Shown here in pieces: positions 1 to 8,883 of a stretch of DNA of 64,000 nt (its first letter is position 1; each line of letters begins with the position of its first letter). The notes below the pieces were generated by a model. It saw only the letters and a list, made by a program, of their open reading frames with translations. It did no database searches and was not told where the DNA came from. A program made the translations under genes and the position numbers. The DNA comes from Streptomyces viridiviolaceus (lineage in GTDB: Bacteria > Actinomycetota > Actinomycetes > Streptomycetales > Streptomycetaceae), in contig NZ_BMWA01000005.1 in NCBI RefSeq assembly GCF_014650995.1, positions 281,658 to 345,657 on the forward strand, in the 5' to 3' direction.

Positions 1-3000
1 CTGCGGTGCGAGCCGGACGGCCTTCAGCCGTTCCGTCATCGTGCTCCTGCCGCCAGGCTCCCGATCGCCCGTGGCGTCGAGCGGCAGCCAGGTCCGGACG
101 ATGTGCTCCACGTGCAGGGAACGGACCGCCCGCATGCCCGTGCAGCGGGCGAGCAGGACCGCGCCCCGCGCGAGTTCCTCGTCCTCGCGGCCGAGTTCGG
201 CCATCGTCAGGCATGCCGCGAGCAGCGGGAACAGTTCCAGCTCGGACGAGCCGTCCAGCTGGAACGCCGACCTTCCGCGCTGCACCAGCCAGGACTCGAG
301 CGCCTCGCGTGCGCCCGTGTCGGGGACGCCGTCCGGCTCCACGGCGAAATCGAGGTTCCCCGTCAGCCGGGCCGTGTCCTCGGGGCCCGTCTCACCGTCC
401 AGCCGGGCGACGGCCTGGATCACGGCCATGTCGGGACCGGTCGCCCTTTTGTCCGGCGAGTCCGTCCAGTCACGGCACAGACCCCGCGTTCTGTCATGTG
501 CCTCGGCCGCCTTCGGCAGGCTTCTCATGAGCCGGTGCGGCAGGTCCAGTGCGACGGCCCGGCCGCCGTGGGGCACGACTTCGACCAGTACCTGGTCGCC
601 CCGGTCGTCGAGCCGGGCGATCTCCGCCAGCAGCGGTTCGCCGGCCTGGTGGCCGTCGTGCGTCGCGGACGGCTGGAGACGTACGAGCATCCCGTGCGGC
701 TGGGAGCGGGCCAGGACGGCGTGCGCGCGGGACACCTCCGCCAGTGGCTCGACGCGCAGGGTGGAGCCCAGCGCGAACCGACCCAGGGCCTGGCGCACCT
801 GCCGGACGTCGACGGCCGACACCCCTGCGCTCCCCAGCTCCCTGACCCGCAGCGGGGCACTGCCGACCCTGCCCAGCCTGATCACGTGCTCGGTGATCTC
901 GTCCGCGGTGAGCCCGCCCGCCCAGGACAGTCTCGCGGCCGGCAGCCAGCGGTAGCCCTCGTCGTGCGGGGCGCGCAGCAGCAGACCGACGACGGTGTCC
1001 TCCGACGTGACGAGAGCCAGAGGATGGGCCTCGAACTCATCGGTGTGGGGTTGCTGCGCCTGCCTCAGCCGGGTGTACGGCACCACCCTCTTCGACGCCC
1101 GGTCGTACACGAGGTTGAGCCACACGGGCGCCCGCTCGGCGGCGAGGGTCCGGGCCGTCGCCTCGGCGTGCCGGGGCGGCACCCCCCGTACCACGTCGGT
1201 GAGGGGCAACCGGTACAGGGCTGCGCCCGCGCGCAGCACCAGCTGGTCGTCGAAGGCGGCGACGGCCTGGCAGAGGAACAGACCGGCCCGGTCGAGACCA
1301 CCTGCCGGCTGCTTGCTTCGCGCGACCACGAGCGTCCCGTCGGCCCGCGCCTCCTCGACCGTGACCGGCAGCGCCCCGCCCAGTGCCGCGAGCACGTCGC
1401 TCACGCGGGGCCCGTCCAGCAGTTCGCGCAGCCAGGCGCCACCCCGCCAGTGCGCCGGGTCGGCGGACAGGCGCACGGGTGTGTCGTGGAGGCCCAGGAG
1501 ACAGAGGGAGTCGTCGGGCCCCCGCACTCCGAGCAGCGCCGTGTCGCCCGGTGCGACGGGGGCCGCCCCGGCGAGCGGACACACGTGGTTGGTGTGGTCC
1601 AGGACGACGGCGTCGCCCGTGCGGTACGACGCTGCCGCCGGGCCGGCGGGGTAGGTGAGGGCGTAGTCGCCGGAACCGAGCCGCAGACCGCCGCGCTTGG
1701 CGTTGACCTGGGTGACCGGCAGCACCGAGCGACCAGGTGCGTCGGGCAGGAGCGCACTGCGCGGGCCCGGCTCCCACTTCAGCAGCCGCAGCCGCCTGGG
1801 GTCCGTGACGTCCCCGCGGACCACGGCCAGGGAGACCCGGTCGCCCGGGCCGAACAGGCTCCAGTCCATCCGGTCCAGCGTGTAGACGCCCGGCCCCAGC
1901 AGCAGCGAGGTGCCGACCTCGACGACCCGTCCGGGACTGAGTTCGAGCCACAGGCCGCGGAGTTTGCCGTCCTTGGGGTGCCGCGCGGGCGCGGCGACCG
2001 TGTACACGAGGGACGAGGAGAGGGACTTGTCGTCGCGCGGCTCCTCCGTGAGCGCCGTCGCCGGGGCGCCGAACCGGCGGATGGCCTCCGGCCGGTAGCG
2101 CAGGGTCCAGTGGCCGTCCTCCTCGTCGAAGAAGACCGGCTCCTCCGACATGACGCGCCCGGTGAGGTCCTTCCACGGGTACTTGACCCTGCCGTTCTGC
2201 AGGAACGAGGTCGCGGTGTCGTGGTACTCCCAGCGGATGCCGCAGAGCCTGCGGACCTCCTCCGCGTCCGCGTCCCGGAAGGACAGCCTCGCCCAGGGCA
2301 CGGCCGGCGCGTCGGTCCCCTGGGCGCCGACCACCCTGATCTGCGGCTCGGCACGGTGGAGGCCCACGGTGGCCGCGCGCGGGTCGCCCCCCGCGGCGCC
2401 GCCCACCGGGCGCAGCCTCACCCCGCCCGCGCCCCGGCGCAGCAGGGCGACCTTGGGGTGCGGGGTGGCGAGCAGCTCCTGCCCGTGGTTCCGGTCGGCC
2501 GTGCCGAACGCGCCGCGCAGACCGGCGACGGTGAACCCGTTCGGCATGTCGGGCCTGCCGCCCTTGGTCAGCAGGCTGTTCTTCGGCAGGACGACGGCGG
2601 GCCGGTCCTCGTGGGTGGGGATGTAGTCCGCGTCGGCGTCCTGCGCCGGAGTGATCCACACGTCGTCGCCCCTCGACTGCAGCCGCACGAGCGCGCCCCG
2701 GGTGTACCCCATGGGCTGGGGCGTGCGGTGCACGACGCCGGGACGCAGTTCCACCGTGTCGGGGCCGGCGACGGCGGCGATCAGGCTGCCGCCCGCATGT
2801 TCCACGGCACTGTGGAGCCCTTCCCGGGGCGGGGGAGCGGTGATGTCGCCGAGGACGCGCCCGGCGTCCCGGGCATCGCTCTGCAGACGCACCAGCATGA
2901 CGCCCTTGTCCCGGTAATGGTCCTGACGTCCTTCGTCCAGCAGCCGGGGCAGCAGGTGCTCGCGGGAGGAGAACTGGCGGCGTGGGATGTGGACGACCAG

Positions 3001-6000
3001 CGGATCCGTGTCCGGTTCTCGCAGTACGTCCTCGGGCAGCCGGAACTCGATCGTGGTGTCGTTGCCGTCGCGGCGGATCCCGCCGGCCACCATGAACACG
3101 TGCTCGCGGTCGGCGATGCCGCCGGGCCCGACTCCGGTGTCGAGGTAGGTGAAGCGGCGGACCCGCGAGTCCGCCGCGTAGGCGTCGCGGTCGAACCGGG
3201 CGAGGATCTCCAGGGTCTGCGCTCCGTTCGCACCGCGCGGGTCGCGGGCCAGCGCGGCGAGCACACGGGCGCGGCTGTCGGGATCGAGTTCGGCCTGGAC
3301 CGGGTAGGTCTGCGACTGGTCGAGGTCCTGACTCCGGGTCCGTCGGCGCAACCGCACGGCCCGGACCGCGATCCGGCCCGTGGCGGGGTCGACCGCCAGA
3401 GTCAGACGGTGCAGCACCCGCAGCCCGGCCTCGATGAACGTGCGCCTGCCGACGCCGATCTCCACATCCTCCTCGGGACGGATGTTGATCACGGTCCGGC
3501 CCGCCGCGTCGAGTCGCACATCCATGCGGGTGAGCCGGTCGCCGTGGTGCAGCGGAAAGGCGTACTCGTCGCCGACCGGGTCGTCGCCGACGGTCAGTTC
3601 GGTGTCCGACAGGAGCACGGTGAAGCCGCGGCCCCACTCGAAGCGCCGGACGTCGCGGCCGCCGTCGGTCTCCCTGCCCACGTAGTGGACGTCGAGCTGG
3701 AGCCCGCACCGGTCCGCCGCCATGCCCTCCGCGACACCTGCGGCCGCAGCGGCGAACTCGGCCGCGGTGCAGGGCTGCGCCGCCCGAGTGGACGCCCGCA
3801 GCTCACCGTCCTGCTCGATGAGTACGGCCCGGGCCTGGTCCGAGTACTCGACGGCACCCACGTACGGGGCGTCGCCCGCCACCAGCGGGATGCGCGCGCC
3901 CCGGCACTCCAGGACCTCGCCGTGCAGCCTGCCCGTCACCGGAACCAGCACGCCCTGGGCCAGCCGCTCGCGCCACTCCTCGGTGGGCGGTCGCTGCGCC
4001 GGGGCCGCACCCTGGCGGGGCCGGCGCTTCAGCGGCCGCACCGCCAGCTCCCGCCACAGGGTGACGAGCCCGTCCCCGGCGCTGTCCACGCGCAGGCGGA
4101 CGTCGTACACCTCACCGCTGCCGGGCCGGTCGGGCGGCGTGTCACCGATCAGCTCGTCCTTCCCGGACCGCACCAGCAGGCGCTGCCACTGGGCGTCCCG
4201 GTGCCAGGCGGCCGAGGCGACCTGTGAGACGACGACGCCCTGCATGCCGGCCGGGAACCCCTCCGCCGCGGTGGTCGGCACCGAGACGAGCTCCGTGCTC
4301 CCGGCCCGGCCGTAGTAGGCGCGTCCGTCGGACCGGCCCAGGAGGCGGTGCGGTTCCGTCGGCGGACGGTCCTGCTCGACGCACCGGTAGAGCGGGCTGC
4401 CGTAGACGAGCCGCCGGGTGGGCCGGAATTCCCAGCCGCGCCCGTCGGGGCGGCGCAGCGCTGTGAAGGTGGTTCCGGTGTGGTGGACGGGTTCGCTGAA
4501 CGCACCGGCGGGGAGCAGCGAGGAGACGACGCTGCCGCCGATCTTCAGCCACACCTTGTAGTCGAAGTCGTTGCCCTGGCGGATCTGCGGCATGAGCACG
4601 ACGACGCCACCGAGCAGTGCCGGGTCGGGAAGCTCCGTGAACCCGGACCCGATCAGCTCCAGGAACCGGCCGTCGTCGACCGGCGCCTCCGCCTCGGCGT
4701 GCGAGGTGTCGTGGATGTGCTTGACGTGGGTCACGACGACCCGGGTGACGGCCCCCGACTCGTCGAAGGCGAAGGTGCTGCCGTTGAGACGGACCGTCAG
4801 GCCGTCGGTGGTCACGGCCCGCACCAGGCTGTACCGGTTCGGGTCCAGGCAGCGCTTCACGCTCAGGATGTCGTGCTCGGTGATGTTCCACAGTGCGTCG
4901 AAGCGCTCCGGCGTGGGCGTGTGGTGGTCCCGCAGCTGGTACTCGGCCGGCCGTCCCTTGACGACAGCCGCGTCGGGACGCCATTCCACGGGCCGGAACG
5001 CGCAGCGGTCGCCCGCCACCCCGCCCAGGTCGGTGACCGTCACCTCGGTGGGGAAACCCGGCACGGCGCGCGGACCGAGAGCGGTGTACCAGGAGCCGTC
5101 GGCCCGCCGCTCGGCTTGCCAGTACTCGTCCTCGCCCCGCGTGAAGAGAGCCTGCCACCGGCAGTTGCGGGTGTCGTGGCCGCCCGCCGAGAGGTTCTCC
5201 CAGCGCTCCTCGGCGCCCTTGGGCGGCTGGTCGAGGAGGAACAGCCGGCCGTCCGGGGCCAGTCCGGCGTAGACGAGGGTGCCGCGGCCGTGGGCGAGTA
5301 CGGCCTCCAGGCTGTCCGCGGGGTCCACCCAGTCCTGCGGCCGCAGCACGTAGCTGCGCCCCGGGTCGGTGACGAAACGGTGCCCGACGGCCCTGTCCGC
5401 ACCGGTGGCTTCCTGGGTTCCGGTGCAGACGAGCACCGTGGCCCGGCAGCCTGCCGGCCCCTGGTAGGGCAGATCGTGGGCGATGAGTTCCGTCGCGGTC
5501 CGGTCGGCGGGGAGCCAGCAGGTGAGTTCCTCGTCCCACCGGGCGACGGTGACGGTGGGGCGACGGGGGGACCCGTACGGTGCGGGGGCCGCGGTCCGTG
5601 TCGACAGGTCCGGGGCCCAGCGCTCCGACGCGCTGCCGAACGCCTGGTCCGAGACGTCGACGCCGCTCACCAGGACCTGCGGGCGGACACCGGGTGCGCA
5701 GACCACCTCGGCCGGCCTGAGCTCGCCGTGCACCGGTGCGGGCCTGACCGGCCGCGTCACCCGGGAACCGGGTGCCTGCACCCAGCGTCCCGCCGCGCGG
5801 TCCCAGAGCACCGCAAGACGGCACGGATCACCGATCCGCCAGTTCTCCGTGCCCGGCAGGGCGCAGACGGGCTCCTCCGCGCCCCAGTTGACCAGCACGG
5901 TGCCGGGATCCCCGTCGGCTGCCGTGTCCTCGTCGCCGTCCGCTCCGTCGAGCGGCCCGCCGCAGACGACACCGGAGACATAGTGGTGCCGGCGTTCCTT

Positions 6001-8883
6001 CCGCCACTGGTCGAGGACCTGCCGGCGCCGCACCCCGTTCAGCGCGTGCACGTCGGCCGGGGCCGCCTCGGACTCACCCTTGCCGTCCCTGGTGCCCAGG
6101 TCGAGCCGGAGCACCCGGGACTGCTGGAGGCCGTGGAAGCGGTCCAGGACTCGCGCGGTCACCAGCCGGGGATCCGCGGTGCGATGGCCCGGCGCGTCCG
6201 CGGGCGCCACGTGCAGCGCGGCATCGGGGCCGAGGGTGAGGTCCCGCCAGCTCTCGTCGACGACCTCTCCGAGGAGCCTGCGTTCGTCCCAGGCGAGGGA
6301 GATCGTGGAGATGGCGGTCACGAACGTCCGCAGTCCCGCCTCGACGGCCGCACGGGCGACGTGGCTCTCCAGTACCTCCCAGGGACCGCGCAGCGCCGTC
6401 AGGCCGGCTTCGGCGTCGCGGCGCCGGCGAACGGCCCTGATGGCCCGGATCCTCAGCCGGTTCATGTTCTCGTCGGACAGCGGCCCGCCCGTGGCGCGCA
6501 GCCGGTCGAACAACAGCTCGTAGTAACGGGGGGCGGCGGCACTGAACTCGACGACGCTGTCGATGACGGTCTCGAAGACCCGCCGCAGCTGTTCCTGCCG
6601 GTCGGCGTCGGCCGCTGGTGAACCGTCCGGCAGCGGTGCGAGGAGATTGATCGCCGCGGCCCTGGTCGCCCTCGGCCAGTCCCGTGGCTGGCTCAGGGCG
6701 GACATCGTGTCGAACCACTCGTGGACCCACCCCTGCAGCTGGTCGAGGTGATCGGAGCCCGGCGAGGCCAGCAGGGCGCCGAGCCGGACGGTCCGCATGG
6801 CGTCCCGGCCCCGGAGGGCCTTCATGGCCCGCGGGATGTCCAGCCCGTACCGCTGCCAGACCTCCAGCGGATACGGCTTGGCGGCCAGCACCTGCTCGTA
6901 CGGCACCGGGCGCGGCCTCCCACCCGTGTCGAACACGCCGGTCAGCGGCCCGAGCCAGTCCGGCCGCTCGGTGAAGTGGCCGTCGAACTCCTGTACCAGC
7001 GCGCTGACGAACAGCTCGTCGCTCGCGCCGTGCCGGTCCCTGCCGCGGGCGGCGTCGAGGTCCTGCATCCGCTGCGCCGCCTCGGCCAGTACGCGCCGTG
7101 CGTGCGGTTGGTCACCGCCGTACCAGCCCAGGGTGTTGCGCGCGGCACCCGCCCCGTGCCGGGATCCGGCCGCCGCCTCCCGGATCCAGCGGCGCGCCCC
7201 GTGCAGGGCGGGCCGGCGGAACAGCAACGACCACTGGCGTCCGCGGTCGTGGTCCCGTCCCGTCTCGACGGCCCCCGCGCCGCCGATCAGGAAGTCCGCG
7301 AGGGCTCCGGCGGTGACCTGGGGATGACGGCCGGTGCCCGTGCGTTCCACGGCCTGCTGGGCGTGCCACACCAGAGCCGCCAGGGAGGCGGTGACCGGGG
7401 CCCCGGGCGGACGCTGGTTGCCGTTGCGCAGCTCGGCGACGAAGGGTCCGAGGGGGCCGTCCCGCAGCACGTCCTCGGCGTGGAACAGCAGGCCCAGCAG
7501 GTGGTCGGGCATGCCCTCGGAGCCGGTGGCGTCCGCGGCGCCCAGGTCGCGCAGCAGCCGCACGGCCAGTGACGAGACCGCAGCGAGCTGGATCAGCACC
7601 GCCGGACGGTCGCTGGTGCGGTAGAACTTCTCCTTCCGCACACCGTCGCTGGGGAAGGCGTCGTCGGTGCGCTCGGCCCAGGGGGAGCAGGCCTCGCACG
7701 GTGCCCGTCCGGGCCCGGCCTCGGCCGCGGCGAGCGCGGGCACGCTTCCGTGGATCTTCGCGGTGGACGTCAGCCACGACAGCCCGGCCGGGTCGTCGGG
7801 TGACGCCCACCGCGGGTCGATCCCGGCGTCCTCGGCTCCGGCCAGGCGCGTCTCCGCCGGTGGCCCCCACCAGTCGGCGGTGCGCCGCGCGGTCTCCACC
7901 GGGTTGTGCGCGGCCGCGAGCTCCCAGAGGGTGAGCTGCCAGAGCACGGCGACGAGGCCGCTGTCGGGGCGGTTGTCGAGGACGCCGAGGCGTGCCTTGA
8001 CCGCGTCGCGCTGCTCCTTGGCCGTGTGGTGCCCGGGCCGCCAGAGGCGGTGGAGCGTACCCCGGGCGATCTCCGGTTCGAGCAGTCCGGGTTCGGGGCC
8101 GTACTCGTCGCCCGGGTGACCGAACCAGGAGCGCGCGGCGGCCGCGAGGAGGTCGGGCTCCAGGTCCGCGGCGCCCCGGCCCGCCTCGGCGAGCCTGGCG
8201 CGGACCTCGTCACCGGTCGCCGAGCGGTCGGTGCGCGTGAGCACGGCGCCGGCCAGGAGCAGCGGCAGCCTGCCCAGGTCGCCGTCCACGGCCCGCTGCA
8301 CCAGCGGAATGCGCCGGTCGCCCAGGCACACGGTCGCGACGACCGCGGGACGGTGGGCCGCGGCGTGTTCCAGCAGAGCCAGCGCGACGGCGGGCACCGC
8401 GTGGTCGTGGAGATCGTGGTACGGAGCCGGGGACCAGCGCGCTCCCGTGCCGGCCTCGGTCCGTGGCGCGGGCACGGGCACCCGCGCCACCACCCGGCCG
8501 ACCCGCTCGGCGAAGTCGTCCGCCTTGCCGTACAGGGCTTCGTACAGCAATTCGTGCAGGTCGCGGGCGAGGACGTTCGCGTCCGGAGCCTCGGGGCCGT
8601 TCTCCGCGTCCTCGAACAGCAGCGTCCACCAGACCAGGGACGCGCGCTCCACCAGCGTCTCGTCGTCGGCCGACCGGTCGGCCAGGGCGAGGACCGCCGG
8701 CAGGGCGTGCACCCGGACCGAGCCCTCCTGTTCGGTCAACCGGTCGAGAGCCACCCCGAGTTGAGCGGAGTCGCTGTGCGGTGAACGCAGGATCTCCATG
8801 ATGTCCAGGTATTCCCTGGACTGATGGACGGTCAGCTTGAGAGCTGAGCTGAAGTACCAGTCGGCGAGCACTGAACTCCTCAT
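1..8883 (-). CDS. Giant uncharacterised protein (>=2961 aa, C-terminus beyond window), partner of the CHAT protease
   Basis: I do not recognise the family. Every codon from the ATG at 8883 to base 1 was checked for stops in this register and none was found, so the product is at least 2961 residues and is cut by the window edge. It begins MRSSVLADWYFSSALK. Roughly residues 1-930 read as helical, repeat-like sequence rich in Leu, Ala and Trp. About residues 970-2700 are rich in short beta-strand segments and contain no recognisable catalytic motif. The last visible ~300 residues again look helical. No signal peptide or membrane segment is evident. The start codon overlaps the stop of the upstream CHAT gene by one base (TGATG), so translation is probably coupled. 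A role as scaffold, sensor or protease substrate is inference from that coupling. The existence of the ORF is well supported; its function is unknown. Confidence 0.85.
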   Translation of the reverse strand, partial: MRSSVLADWYFSSALKLTVHQSREYLDIMEILRSPHSDSAQLGVALDRLTEQEGSVRVHALPAVLALADRSADDETLVERASLVWWTLLFEDAENGPEAPDANVLARDLHELLYEALYGKADDFAERVGRVVARVPVPAPRTEAGTGARWSPAPYHDLHDHAVPAVALALLEHAAAHRPAVVATVCLGDRRIPLVQRAVDGDLGRLPLLLAGAVLTRTDRSATGDEVRARLAEAGRGAADLEPDLLAAAARSWFGHPGDEYGPEPGLLEPEIARGTLHRLWRPGHHTAKEQRDAVKARLGVLDNRPDSGLVAVLWQLTLWELAAAHNPVETARRTADWWGPPAETRLAGAEDAGIDPRWASPDDPAGLSWLTSTAKIHGSVPALAAAEAGPGRAPCEACSPWAERTDDAFPSDGVRKEKFYRTSDRPAVLIQLAAVSSLAVRLLRDLGAADATGSEGMPDHLLGLLFHAEDVLRDGPLGPFVAELRNGNQRPPGAPVTASLAALVWHAQQAVERTGTGRHPQVTAGALADFLIGGAGAVETGRDHDRGRQWSLLFRRPALHGARRWIREAAAGSRHGAGAARNTLGWYGGDQPHARRVLAEAAQRMQDLDAARGRDRHGASDELFVSALVQEFDGHFTERPDWLGPLTGVFDTGGRPRPVPYEQVLAAKPYPLEVWQRYGLDIPRAMKALRGRDAMRTVRLGALLASPGSDHLDQLQGWVHEWFDTMSALSQPRDWPRATRAAAINLLAPLPDGSPAADADRQEQLRRVFETVIDSVVEFSAAAPRYYELLFDRLRATGGPLSDENMNRLRIRAIRAVRRRRDAEAGLTALRGPWEVLESHVARAAVEAGLRTFVTAISTISLAWDERRLLGEVVDESWRDLTLGPDAALHVAPADAPGHRTADPRLVTARVLDRFHGLQQSRVLRLDLGTRDGKGESEAAPADVHALNGVRRRQVLDQWRKERRHHYVSGVVCGGPLDGADGDEDTAADGDPGTVLVNWGAEEPVCALPGTENWRIGDPCRLAVLWDRAAGRWVQAPGSRVTRPVRPAPVHGELRPAEVVCAPGVRPQVLVSGVDVSDQAFGSASERWAPDLSTRTAAPAPYGSPRRPTVTVARWDEELTCWLPADRTATELIAHDLPYQGPAGCRATVLVCTGTQEATGADRAVGHRFVTDPGRSYVLRPQDWVDPADSLEAVLAHGRGTLVYAGLAPDGRLFLLDQPPKGAEERWENLSAGGHDTRNCRWQALFTRGEDEYWQAERRADGSWYTALGPRAVPGFPTEVTVTDLGGVAGDRCAFRPVEWRPDAAVVKGRPAEYQLRDHHTPTPERFDALWNITEHDILSVKRCLDPNRYSLVRAVTTDGLTVRLNGSTFAFDESGAVTRVVVTHVKHIHDTSHAEAEAPVDDGRFLELIGSGFTELPDPALLGGVVVLMPQIRQGNDFDYKVWLKIGGSVVSSLLPAGAFSEPVHHTGTTFTALRRPDGRGWEFRPTRRLVYGSPLYRCVEQDRPPTEPHRLLGRSDGRAYYGRAGSTELVSVPTTAAEGFPAGMQGVVVSQVASAAWHRDAQWQRLLVRSGKDELIGDTPPDRPGSGEVYDVRLRVDSAGDGLVTLWRELAVRPLKRRPRQGAAPAQRPPTEEWRERLAQGVLVPVTGRLHGEVLECRGARIPLVAGDAPYVGAVEYSDQARAVLIEQDGELRASTRAAQPCTAAEFAAAAAGVAEGMAADRCGLQLDVHYVGRETDGGRDVRRFEWGRGFTVLLSDTELTVGDDPVGDEYAFPLHHGDRLTRMDVRLDAAGRTVINIRPEEDVEIGVGRRTFIEAGLRVLHRLTLAVDPATGRIAVRAVRLRRRTRSQDLDQSQTYPVQAELDPDSRARVLAALARDPRGANGAQTLEILARFDRDAYAADSRVRRFTYLDTGVGPGGIADREHVFMVAGGIRRDGNDTTIEFRLPEDVLREPDTDPLVVHIPRRQFSSREHLLPRLLDEGRQDHYRDKGVMLVRLQSDARDAGRVLGDITAPPPREGLHSAVEHAGGSLIAAVAGPDTVELRPGVVHRTPQPMGYTRGALVRLQSRGDDVWITPAQDADADYIPTHEDRPAVVLPKNSLLTKGGRPDMPNGFTVAGLRGAFGTADRNHGQELLATPHPKVALLRRGAGGVRLRPVGGAAGGDPRAATVGLHRAEPQIRVVGAQGTDAPAVPWARLSFRDADAEEVRRLCGIRWEYHDTATSFLQNGRVKYPWKDLTGRVMSEEPVFFDEEDGHWTLRYRPEAIRRFGAPATALTEEPRDDKSLSSSLVYTVAAPARHPKDGKLRGLWLELSPGRVVEVGTSLLLGPGVYTLDRMDWSLFGPGDRVSLAVVRGDVTDPRRLRLLKWEPGPRSALLPDAPGRSVLPVTQVNAKRGGLRLGSGDYALTYPAGPAAASYRTGDAVVLDHTNHVCPLAGAAPVAPGDTALLGVRGPDDSLCLLGLHDTPVRLSADPAHWRGGAWLRELLDGPRVSDVLAALGGALPVTVEEARADGTLVVARSKQPAGGLDRAGLFLCQAVAAFDDQLVLRAGAALYRLPLTDVVRGVPPRHAEATARTLAAERAPVWLNLVYDRASKRVVPYTRLRQAQQPHTDEFEAHPLALVTSEDTVVGLLLRAPHDEGYRWLPAARLSWAGGLTADEITEHVIRLGRVGSAPLRVRELGSAGVSAVDVRQVRQALGRFALGSTLRVEPLAEVSRAHAVLARSQPHGMLVRLQPSATHDGHQAGEPLLAEIARLDDRGDQVLVEVVPHGGRAVALDLPHRLMRSLPKAAEAHDRTRGLCRDWTDSPDKRATGPDMAVIQAVARLDGETGPEDTARLTGNLDFAVEPDGVPDTGAREALESWLVQRGRSAFQLDGSSELELFPLLAACLTMAELGREDEELARGAVLLARCTGMRAVRSLHVEHIVRTWLPLDATGDREPGGRSTMTERLKAVRLAPQ

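Noticed and set aside
1037..3709. An 890-codon minus-strand open frame
   Set aside because: It is out of register with the giant ORF, extremely Arg/Pro/Gly-rich and has no recognisable domain.
103..4227. A 1374-codon open frame on the plus strand
   Set aside because: It is the exact antisense register of the giant minus-strand gene; its Gln/His/Arg-rich composition and lack of motifs are typical of antisense shadows in high-GC DNA.
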